Source: Candidatus Heimdallarchaeota archaeon
Lineage (GTDB): Archaea; Asgardarchaeota; Heimdallarchaeia; Heimdallarchaeales; Kariarchaeaceae
Assembly (NCBI GenBank): GCA_021399405.1
Contig: JAAFKL010000395.1
Coordinates: 1 to 8,266, forward strand
Length of the DNA: 8,266 bases
Reading direction: 5' to 3'
Shown here: one piece after another, positions 1 to 6,016 of the stretch
Numbering within the stretch: the first letter of the stretch is position 1
How the letters are laid out: every line of letters starts with the position of its first letter
Position numbers and translations under genes: made by a program
Notes under the pieces: generated by a model
What the model saw: the letters and a program-made list of their open reading frames with translations, nothing else
Told to the model about the DNA's origin: nothing
Databases searched by the model: none

Positions 1-1431
1 GCATTAATTACAAAAGAAAATCAGGATGTCCGTATAAACGGTCTGGTTATTTGGAGAATTGAAGACCCAGTCAAGGCCTACCAATCAATAGCTGGTAGCC
101 AGCAAAAAGGCGTAATGGGACAGATCAACGCTCTACTTCAGCAATTGGTAGAATCAATTGTTCGTACAACAGTTGCAAAACTCTCGCTGGATCAGGTATT
201 AAGAGAAAGGTCCCTAATAATTGAGGCTATAATGACTGAACTTGTCACCGTAGTAGGTCCCATGGGTATTAAAGTCAATACCGCTGAAATCCGTCATGTC
301 GAAGTTGTCGATAATGACCTCTTTAGTGATCTTCAAGAGACATTTAGACAAGAAGCAAGATTAAAAGCTGAAAGAATAAAAATTGATACGAATAGGGAAG
401 TAGAGAAATCCACTACTCAATACAAACAAGAAGTCAGGTATTATGAAGCTGAGAGGGCAGAAAATGCTCGTTTACGTGAACTCGAAAAAGATCGTCAAGT
501 TCTACTTCAACAACAAAAACTGGATGAAACGGAACAACTAAGAATACGATCAGTCCGTGAAATTGAGAAGAAACGAGAGGCAGCAATGGTGATAATTGAC
601 AGGGAAAAACTTCAGACTATTGCAGAAACTCGACTCATGGAAATAGAACTAGCAGCTGAGAGTACTAAAAGGAAAATTATCCTTGAAGATATTGAAGTAA
701 AAGCCCAACAGAAGAAATTGATGGCTGAAGCAGAAGCAGAAGCAAGATTATTGCTTGCCAAAGCTAACCAGGAAGCAGTTGAATTAGAAGCCAAAGCAGA
801 GGCATACAGAGTGGAGACGATTGCAGAAGCTACGAAAAAATCTATGTTAGCAGAAGCTGAGGGTCGTAAAGCTATATTATTGGCAGAGGCAGATGGTCTA
901 CGTGAAAAAGTTCAAGCCCAGGGACTTGTAAATGATGCAATGATTATGCAGGAATTGATTCAACAATTACCAGCAATCGCTTCATCGATTAAAGTCGGGG
1001 ATATTAACTGGTTAAATCTAGGTGGAAATGGTAATGGAAAGGGTGAAAGCCCTTTAGGAATTATTCCTAAGAATCTTATCCAAGTAATGGGAATTGCTAA
1101 GACCTTTGGTCTGGATTTAGATGGATTAATTGCTTCATTAAAAGGCAAGAAACCACTACAATCAAGTCCCATATCTTCAGAGGATACAGTAGCAGAATTG
1201 ATACCATTGGACATCGATGTTGAAAATCTGGAAAACGCTATCTTAATTGATCTTGATGGTGATGGTTTGCCTGATGGTATTGATCTTAATAACAATGGTG
1301 AGATAGATATCAAACTGCCTGAAGGGATCATACCAATCCTAAACGACAAAGGGCATCTAGAAGGATTCGATATTAACCAAGATGGTGAGATTGATTTCAA
1401 CCTTCGTGACTACATTAAATCGGCAGTTTAG
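1..1431 (+). CDS. Flotillin/SPFH-domain protein with C-terminal calcium-loop-like tail (5' partial)
   Basis: The frame is open from base 1, so the true start lies outside the window; the first internal ATG at 115 falls inside the SPFH domain and is not the start. About 476 residues are visible. Residues 1 to about 110 look like the second half of an SPFH/band-7 domain (VRINGLVIWRIEDPVKAYQSI, then VGPMGIKVNTAEIRHVEV). Residues about 110-320 are a long charged Ala/Glu/Lys/Arg coiled coil with the AEAEAEA pattern of flotillins. After a Gly/Asn linker (GGNGNGKGE) comes a flotillin-like PLGIIPKNLIQVMG segment. The last 60 residues hold three DxDxDG-type acidic loops (residues 417-425, 428-436, 457-465), which resemble EF-hand, dockerin or thrombospondin-3 loops. 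Flotillins are membrane scaffold proteins that oligomerise on the inner face of the membrane; the acidic tail is an unusual addition. The N-terminal membrane anchor is not visible. Family call is firm, function of the tail is inference. Confidence 0.88.
   Translation, partial: ALITKENQDVRINGLVIWRIEDPVKAYQSIAGSQQKGVMGQINALLQQLVESIVRTTVAKLSLDQVLRERSLIIEAIMTELVTVVGPMGIKVNTAEIRHVEVVDNDLFSDLQETFRQEARLKAERIKIDTNREVEKSTTQYKQEVRYYEAERAENARLRELEKDRQVLLQQQKLDETEQLRIRSVREIEKKREAAMVIIDREKLQTIAETRLMEIELAAESTKRKIILEDIEVKAQQKKLMAEAEAEARLLLAKANQEAVELEAKAEAYRVETIAEATKKSMLAEAEGRKAILLAEADGLREKVQAQGLVNDAMIMQELIQQLPAIASSIKVGDINWLNLGGNGNGKGESPLGIIPKNLIQVMGIAKTFGLDLDGLIASLKGKKPLQSSPISSEDTVAELIPLDIDVENLENAILIDLDGDGLPDGIDLNNNGEIDIKLPEGIIPILNDKGHLEGFDINQDGEIDFNLRDYIKSAV
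1249..1395 (+). other. Three DxDxDG-type putative Ca2+-binding loops in flotillin tail
   Basis: Codons 1249-1275 encode DLDGDGLPD, 1282-1308 encode DLNNNGEID and 1369-1395 encode DINQDGEID. Each has acidic or Asn residues at loop positions 1, 3, 5 and 9 with Gly at 6, the spacing of calcium-binding loops in EF-hand, dockerin and thrombospondin type-3 repeats. The first two loops are almost adjacent, so this is not a classic helix-loop-helix EF-hand pair. Calcium binding is inferred from pattern only. Confidence 0.6.
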
Positions 1432-1468
1432 ATAATAATCAAATTCATTAAATTCAATACAAATTAAC

Positions 1469-2134
1469 CTAATTTTTTCGTTTCAAAATATAAGTTACTA
1501 ATAATAACGCAGACGAAAGAATTAGGAATCCCAAAAACAGAGGGTTACTCAATAAACCAAACGTATTCAATTCATCATCATACTCTTCAAAACTAACAAT
1601 AGAAGTAATCACAGTATCATCAGATGTAAACACACTGGTTACTTCTCCTATTACATCCGTAAGTTTTGCAGAAAAATCAGATTTGGTAATTATTGATTCA
1701 TCCCATGAATATACAATATTCAGTTCTTTATCCATTATCCAAATATCCGCATTCCCTGTATTTACAACATCAGCATAGTTTGTGTGATCAAAACCAAAAT
1801 CCCAATTATTGGGTTTACTATTTTGAATGTCTCTAATTAATGCCAAATCATCACCAGATCTAGCATATCCCAGTGTGATAAAATTAGCATGATCTTTGAA
1901 ATCATCATATAATGACCGAAAAACTCTCAGATTTTCTTCACACAAGCCACACCATGAAGCAGTCCAATCTAGAACAATTGGCTTATCTTGAAAGTCAGAT
2001 AAATTTACAACATCTCCATTGGTAAGAGTAAAGTCAAATTTTTCCGATTTTGCTGGAAATGCAGATGTATGAATGGGTAGGGATAGACTACTCATTAATA
2101 GAAAAATTGGGATTATGTGGACCAATTTCTTCAT
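1469..2134 (-). CDS. Secreted, membrane-anchored thioredoxin-fold protein (TlpA/redoxin-like)
   Basis: The product is 221 residues from the ATG at 2134. A TTG at 2149 would add five residues (MKHAT), but the ATG gives a textbook signal sequence (MKK then a hydrophobic stretch to about residue 20, with a likely cleavage near TSAFPA) and sits just after a predicted transcription start. Residues about 33-165 form a TlpA/AhpC-TSA-type thioredoxin fold: FTLTNGDVVNLSDFQDKPIVLDW, then the redox motif WCGLC with C62 and C65, and the later IWIMDKELNIVYSW strand pair. Residues about 196-216 form a C-terminal transmembrane helix followed by KRKN, so the domain should face outside the cell with a short cytoplasmic tail. 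It probably reduces or oxidises disulfides in extracellular or envelope proteins. The usual cis-Pro before the IxDK strand appears to be Ala. Partner proteins are not in the window; it has its own promoter and is separate from the operon upstream. Confidence 0.85.
   Translation of the reverse strand: MKKLVHIIPIFLLMSSLSLPIHTSAFPAKSEKFDFTLTNGDVVNLSDFQDKPIVLDWTASWCGLCEENLRVFRSLYDDFKDHANFITLGYARSGDDLALIRDIQNSKPNNWDFGFDHTNYADVVNTGNADIWIMDKELNIVYSWDESIITKSDFSAKLTDVIGEVTSVFTSDDTVITSIVSFEEYDDELNTFGLLSNPLFLGFLILSSALLLVTYILKRKN
1473..1478 (+). terminator. Possible U-tract terminator of flotillin gene
   Basis: A run of six T lies about 42 bases beyond the flotillin stop, inside the last codons of the convergent thioredoxin gene. 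Archaeal termination often needs only a U-rich tract, but six T in AT-rich DNA is weak evidence. The 37-base gap 1432-1468 shows no convincing hairpin and no T-run on the minus strand for the opposing gene. Confidence 0.25.
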
Positions 2135-2160
2135 GGTAGCATGTTTCAAAAGTCTCAGTG

Positions 2161-2172
2161 ATTTAAATATAT
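2161..2172 (-). promoter_or_regulatory. TATA-like box for the thioredoxin-fold gene
   Basis: On the minus strand this reads ATATATTTAAAT, a good archaeal TATA element. Its centre is about 32 bases upstream of the ATG at 2134. Transcription starting about 25 bases downstream would give a leader of only a few bases, which fits archaeal leaderless or short-leader messages and supports the ATG over the TTG at 2149. Confidence 0.5.
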
Positions 2173-2178
2173 TTACTT

Positions 2179-2187
2179 AAAAAAAAA
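2179..2187 (-). terminator. T9 tract ending the four-gene operon
   Basis: On the minus strand a run of nine T begins about 25 bases after the nitroreductase stop codon. No strong hairpin precedes it, as is usual for archaeal U-tract terminators. It lies directly upstream of the TATA box of the next gene, so it would insulate the thioredoxin gene from operon read-through. Confidence 0.5.
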
Positions 2188-2211
2188 TTTACCTGTTAAA
2201 TGATAACTCAC

Positions 2212-2811
2212 TTACCAAGTTCCGTAATGAATTACATTATCCAAGCTTCTTCTTCCCCGTTTGAGTGAGGGAGATTGTGGATCAGTCTCAGCAGGATATC
2301 CTATCAGTAATGCACCTATTGGTGTATATTCATCAGGAATATTAAATTCTCTTCGTACATAATCAAGATCACTACAACCAGTAAATACTGCACCTAATTC
2401 CTCATCAACTACGGTCAGCAATCCCAGTAATGCAGCCATTCCTGAATCTATGTGCCAATATGGTACTGGCCAATGACTCTCATCTTTATCTGTCAATCCT
2501 TTGTCAGTTTCTGCGTATCTGTTAAGATAGGCATTTTTATGGGAACAGACAATTATTATTACAGCTGCGTTTTCTAATTTAGGCCACTTAGTATACCCTT
2601 TCTTTCTTTCTTCTTTCGTTCCCCATTGGGAATAAAATTTTCCTTTATCGTCAGCTTGCGTTAAAACTAATACTTCAATTCCCTGGGAAAACCCAGCAGA
2701 TGGTCCTTTAAAGCTATTTGAAAGTATTCTATCAAGTATATCTTTTGGAATTGGTTTATCTTCAAATGATCTGATCATTTTTCGTTTATTAATTACAGAC
2801 TGAAATTCCAT
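2212..2811 (-). CDS. Nitroreductase-family flavoprotein
   Basis: From the ATG at 2811 the product is 199 residues. A TTG at 2832 would overlap the preceding stop codon (TTGA) and add seven residues; the ATG is preferred because the family usually starts just before the INKRKMIRSF segment. Visible family features are the N-terminal FMN-contacting Arg cluster (NKRKMIRSFEDKPIP, residues 8-22), GPSAGFSQ (37-44, equivalent to the APSAGNxQ loop), the central helix DSGMAALLGLLTVVDEELG, the FTGCSD turn, PIGALLIGYP (164-173) and the C-terminal KRGRRSLDNVIHYGTW. These proteins bind FMN and use NAD(P)H or other donors to reduce nitro compounds, quinones or flavins; the substrate here cannot be told. It is cytosolic, with no signal peptide. 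It is the last gene of the operon, 17 bases after the methyltransferase stop. Confidence 0.88.
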   Translation of the reverse strand: MEFQSVINKRKMIRSFEDKPIPKDILDRILSNSFKGPSAGFSQGIEVLVLTQADDKGKFYSQWGTKEERKKGYTKWPKLENAAVIIIVCSHKNAYLNRYAETDKGLTDKDESHWPVPYWHIDSGMAALLGLLTVVDEELGAVFTGCSDLDYVRREFNIPDEYTPIGALLIGYPAETDPQSPSLKRGRRSLDNVIHYGTW

Positions 2812-2828
2812 AATTGATTCATATGAGA

Positions 2829-3573
2829 TCAATTTTTAAGTAATCTTACTAGAAAATTCCCATCTTTATAGTGTCCTCCCATTATTTTTCTCTCTTTGAT
2901 AATGAATTGGGCAAGATTGATTTGATTATTCAATTCTTTCCAGGTGTAATAATGATAAAACCTGGTACCAAGAACATTGCCTGTTGAGTCTTTCCAAGGT
3001 CTTCTATGATCTACTAATGTCTGTATTTCTTTAGATTCTTTGATTCTTTTGATTAGTTTATCTTTTAGTTGTGCTCTCCATTTGCGCCATACTGATATGA
3101 TTGTTTCTCCATCATATGAATTGACTCTGTGGAATTCTTTTAGCGATTTAAGTCTCATATCGTGAGATTCTAAATGGTGGATCACAGCAATACTATAGAT
3201 CTCTTCAGAGACACTGCTTCTAAATGGTAAATTTACAACTGATGCAATAATTCTCTGATGAGATAAATCAGGTAAATAGTTACGTAAAAGGTTTTCAGAA
3301 ATATCTAATGCGATAACAAGGGTTCTTTTTACATACATTAAGTTTCTACCATTTCCAGCCCCAGCTCCAATTAAAATTCCAAAATTACTTTGTTTTAACG
3401 CAGGGAGCTCAGCTAGTAAATCATGCCAAGGTTGATTCTTTTTGGTCTGATATGATTCACTAATGGCATTGTATGTGTTCTTGAGATCGTTGATAATATC
3501 AATTAAATTTCCTGTCTTAATATTCTAATGATTGAAAGAATTCATTTTGAATATCAAATATTAGTTCTAGCAT
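2829..3573 (-). CDS. Trm9-like SAM-dependent tRNA methyltransferase, 5' end frameshifted or non-canonical start
   Basis: The first in-frame ATG (3338) is too late: upstream codons in the same frame, open to a TAG at 3525-3527, encode NTYNAISESYQTKKNQPWHD and the SAM-binding motif I GAGAGNGRNL (3339-3368 region). These match the Trm9/ALKBH8 methyltransferase pattern (VYNxIAxxFxxTRxxPW, then GCGNGRxL). Further on come LDISENLL, NLPFRSS, the hallmark SIAVIHHLES, the RRPW element, FYHYYTWKEL and the C-terminal GNFLVRLLKN, so the complete family order is present. The family methylates carboxymethyl-type groups on wobble uridine of tRNA. No ATG, GTG or TTG exists between 3525 and 3338; candidates are an ATT at 3521, or the ATG at 3573 (3 bases after the previous stop) joined by a one-base shift near 3517-3519, giving about 247 residues. 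The acidic residue before NLP is Ser and motif I lacks its usual Asp, so SAM binding may be altered. Stop TGA at 2829. Confidence 0.78.
3517..3573 (-). other. Out-of-phase 5' segment (18 codons) of the methyltransferase, or a tiny separate ORF
   Basis: An ATG at 3573, 3 bases after the metallophosphoesterase stop, opens an 18-codon frame (MLELIFDIQNEFFQSLEY) that ends at TAA 3517-3519. Dropping one T at the TAT-TAA junction would continue directly as KTGNLIDIINDLKNTYNA in the methyltransferase frame. The coupling-type position of the ATG and the smooth reading across the junction suggest this is the authentic N terminus displaced by a one-base indel, a sequence error or, less likely, a recoding site. 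Confidence 0.5.
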
Positions 3574-3576
3574 TAT

Positions 3577-5184
3577 TTAATCATAGATATGGAATTCACC
3601 AATAAGACGATCTTCTGAAATATTAAAGAAATATTCTGTAATCCTATAATGTCTTCCCTTATCAGTTTTGTACACCTGAATCACATTAAACGAATTACCC
3701 AATCTATTATTATATCTTTGAGAAGAAAAAGTACCTGCGTTTACAAATACCGTATCTTCAATCTGCCAGCACCCAGAAGTGTTTTTTGCACCAGTTAGTA
3801 CAAGATTTAATTTGCTATCCACTATTAAAGCTAAAACATCCCCTGCATCCTGTAACTCACTGTCATGCTTTGTTCTGGGAATTGGTATAATATTGTGGTG
3901 AAATCCTATTGCTCGGATCTTTGAGGATCCATTCATTTTCTCAATCATCATTTGGCATGTATTACGCCCCAATCTTCCAATTTTTTCATCTAATATGCAA
4001 CTATTTATTCCTAGAAGAGTTAAATTATGGTTTTTATATTCAGTCTCTACATTTCCGAAATATTCCTTATATAGGTCATTTCCTAGTGGATATGAATCTT
4101 TAGGACCTGGCACGATAACAAGATGATGCTTAATCAATCCCAAATAATTCTTTGCCATTTCAAACTCTTTGACATAGCTACTATTGGTAACATCACCGTT
4201 ATGGATCACTAAATCACATTCGATGCTATTTAGCAACTGAATTCCTTTTGCAAAGCTATTTTGATCAAATACATTTCCCTCAGAAACTTCAGTGTTGGCT
4301 ATTTGTATAATGGTTGTTTCTAGTTTCCCAAAACTATCAGGAATCACGTGTTCTTTTATGCTCCCCTCAAATTTTGTTAACCATTCTTGTTCATTGAGTA
4401 GTAAAACATCGACTTTTGCTTGTGTTTTTGAATCATTTATTTCCACAGTCGTAATTGAATATTGTTCGTGATATCTAGTTTTCTTGCAGGCCATAGTTCC
4501 ACAGTTAACGATTAATGTCTTAATATCCCCATCCGTAAGTTTGTAAACATTAGAAATATGACGGTGACCATTTAATACAAGATTAATATTACAATCCATA
4601 ATCGCTTTGATGGTATCCCCCGCGTCAATTAGTGCACTCCTTTCTCTCCCCGTATATTTTATAGGCAATGTTTGATGATGAAAAACTAATACTTTCAACC
4701 AATCATCATCTAGATTTTCAAATTCTTGATAAATTCTCTTTATTGCTTTGGGCCCCATCCTTCCAGTATTTGTATCTGGTTCATTTGAGTCAAGTCCAAG
4801 AATTTTAACTTTTCTTTTGTCATCGACATGGACAAAAAATCGAGGTCCAATGTATTCTTCCCAGAGTAAATCTCCCACATTTTTAACATCGTGATTTCCA
4901 GGAATGAGCAAAATGGGTTTCTTAATCATTGGTAAATATTTGTTTTTTGCTAGTTCGTATTCAGCAACAGTACCTTGATCTGTTAAATCCCCTGTAAAGA
5001 TATAATAATCAGCATCAATATTATTAATGTACTCAACCCCTTTAACAAAGGTTTCTTCATTAAACTTCCCTCCAATATGTACATCACTGAATACGACAAA
5101 TTTCATGAAAGTAGTTAATTGCTTGTCTTCATTAATCTTTATCCAGCAAGATAGAATAATGCAACATAGCAAAAAGGTGTTCAT
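3577..5184 (-). CDS. Tandem calcineurin-like metallophosphoesterase, second domain degenerate
   Basis: The 535-residue product contains two copies of a calcineurin-like phosphoesterase domain. Copy 1 (about 27-270) has every metal motif: SDVH (D34, H36), GDLTDQG (D66), GNHD (96-99), FHH (168-170) and NGHRH (205-209), as in CpdA-type phosphodiesterases. Copy 2 (about 288-520) aligns in the same order, and keeps GDVTN (D331) and FHH (428-430), but DVH has become NTE (297-299), GNHD is GPKD (360-363) and GHRH is GAKN (465-468), so it should not hold a normal dimetal centre. The substrate of copy 1 is unknown; cyclic nucleotides or other phosphodiesters are family possibilities. The ATG at 5184 overlaps the GDPD stop (ATGA) and adds a 26-residue, partly hydrophobic leader; the ATG at 5106 (MKFVVFSDVHIGG) is the more family-like start. 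Either may be right. Second gene of the operon. Confidence 0.88.
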   Translation of the reverse strand: MNTFLLCCIILSCWIKINEDKQLTTFMKFVVFSDVHIGGKFNEETFVKGVEYINNIDADYYIFTGDLTDQGTVAEYELAKNKYLPMIKKPILLIPGNHDVKNVGDLLWEEYIGPRFFVHVDDKRKVKILGLDSNEPDTNTGRMGPKAIKRIYQEFENLDDDWLKVLVFHHQTLPIKYTGRERSALIDAGDTIKAIMDCNINLVLNGHRHISNVYKLTDGDIKTLIVNCGTMACKKTRYHEQYSITTVEINDSKTQAKVDVLLLNEQEWLTKFEGSIKEHVIPDSFGKLETTIIQIANTEVSEGNVFDQNSFAKGIQLLNSIECDLVIHNGDVTNSSYVKEFEMAKNYLGLIKHHLVIVPGPKDSYPLGNDLYKEYFGNVETEYKNHNLTLLGINSCILDEKIGRLGRNTCQMMIEKMNGSSKIRAIGFHHNIIPIPRTKHDSELQDAGDVLALIVDSKLNLVLTGAKNTSGCWQIEDTVFVNAGTFSSQRYNNRLGNSFNVIQVYKTDKGRHYRITEYFFNISEDRLIGEFHIYD

Positions 5185-5957
5185 TTTTGTTTCAGATGTT
5201 TTGATTTTAGATATCCACTTAGAAGGGATGGATAGTTAGTTAAAATGCCATTCACTTTCTGAGTTATGAGATAATCCCATTCTTTAGGAGAATCTGCATA
5301 GTATACTATTGTTTTTGTCCCAGTTTCTTTGAGTTCTATGAAATCTTTTTCAGTGAAATTTCTCCACCGAATTTGTGAAAATTCGACAGTATAATCTTTT
5401 ACAATGGTCAAGAATTCTTCTATTGTTCTCTTTTTTTGCATTAACCCCACCGAGTATTTAGAGCTATTATCACGAAACCATTGTAACGTTGCCTCATCTC
5501 TTACTGAAATATATCCAGTACCAACACCCAAATGACTTCTATTATCATCTAGGTTTTCCAGAATCAATCTTTCGAGTAATCTATCTTCTTCTATCTCTCG
5601 ATTTTGAGGTTTTACCTCTACAACAAATGAGGTATTCTTGGGTAATTCTTGGAGTACTTGATTGAAAGAGGGTAACCTGATATCTGAGAATTTTTTATCC
5701 ATCCAAGTGCCAACATCTTTTTTTCTCAGTTCTTGAGATGTAAAATCGGCAATACCACTATCCTCACCCGTAATCCGTGTTAATGACCTATCATGGAAAA
5801 TTACAGTTTTCTTATCCTTGGCAATTTGCACATCCAATTCAATCATATCGGTTCCCGAAGATATTGCAGTCCAGAATGCTAACATCGTGTTTTCTGGTGC
5901 TACGCCAGATGCTCCTCGGTGTGCAATACATGCTACTTCCACAATATATAATCCCAA
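5181..5957 (-). CDS. Glycerophosphodiester phosphodiesterase (GDPD family)
   Basis: Up to 258 residues with the complete GDPD signature: IAHRGASGVAPENT (H13, R14, E22, N23), MIELDVQIAKDKKTVIFHD (E40, D42, H55), LPSFNQVL (95-102), FVVEVK (E114, K116) and the closing strand NGILTNYPSLL (236-246). H13 and H55 are the expected catalytic histidines, with E40, D42 and E114 as metal ligands. The family hydrolyses deacylated glycerophosphodiesters to glycerol phosphate and an alcohol. There is no signal peptide or extra domain, so it is probably cytosolic. No ATG precedes the HRG motif before the upstream in-frame TAA, so the start must be TTG at 5957 or GTG at 5942; the GTG leaves MEVACIAHRG, which is family-typical. 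First gene of the operon: its TGA overlaps the ATG of the metallophosphoesterase by four bases. Confidence 0.92.
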   Translation of the reverse strand: MGLYIVEVACIAHRGASGVAPENTMLAFWTAISSGTDMIELDVQIAKDKKTVIFHDRSLTRITGEDSGIADFTSQELRKKDVGTWMDKKFSDIRLPSFNQVLQELPKNTSFVVEVKPQNREIEEDRLLERLILENLDDNRSHLGVGTGYISVRDEATLQWFRDNSSKYSVGLMQKKRTIEEFLTIVKDYTVEFSQIRWRNFTEKDFIELKETGTKTIVYYADSPKEWDYLITQKVNGILTNYPSLLSGYLKSKHLKQK

Positions 5958-5984
5958 TAATTCTTTTTTAGTTTACAGTGCGGC

Positions 5985-5997
5985 TTTAATTATAATG
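5985..5997 (-). promoter_or_regulatory. Possible TATA box for the GDPD-led operon
   Basis: On the minus strand this reads CATTATAATTAAA, about 25-40 bases upstream of the TTG at 5957 and about 45-50 upstream of the GTG at 5942. It lies just after the T8 tract that follows the RtcB-like gene, which suggests the operon is transcribed separately. A second AT-rich element (TTATATAT, 5943-5950) is too close to the start codons to serve them. Confidence 0.35.
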
Positions 5998-6000
5998 ATC

Positions 6001-6008
6001 AAAAAAAA
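6001..6008 (-). terminator. T8 tract after the RtcB-like gene
   Basis: On the minus strand eight consecutive T begin about nine bases beyond the RtcB-like stop codon. This fits an archaeal U-tract terminator and separates this gene from the downstream GDPD operon, although read-through is possible. Confidence 0.45.
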
Positions 6009-6016
6009 TGATATTT

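Noticed and set aside
612..794. 60-codon minus-strand frame rich in Ala and Ser
   Set aside because: It is the antisense reading of the flotillin coiled-coil codons (GCA, GAA), with no start context or domain.
960..1400. 146-codon open frame on the minus strand
   Set aside because: It lies opposite the flotillin tail, is Ser/Pro/Ile-rich with no domain, and mirrors the repetitive Gly/Asp codons of the plus-strand gene, which has clear family signals.
3339..3576. A 238-base non-coding gap between methyltransferase and metallophosphoesterase
   Set aside because: Translation in the methyltransferase frame up to 3524 gives the family's N-terminal block and SAM motif, so it is coding, not a spacer or RNA gene.
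3909..4103. 64-codon plus-strand frame inside the metallophosphoesterase gene
   Set aside because: It is a shadow of the minus-strand phosphoesterase frame without a domain or start context.
5104..5184. Signal peptide on the metallophosphoesterase
   Set aside because: The leader from the 5184 ATG has a hydrophobic stretch (FLLCCIILSCWI) but no basic N-region and no convincing cleavage site, and the ATG at 5106 gives a normal cytosolic start, so secretion is not claimed.
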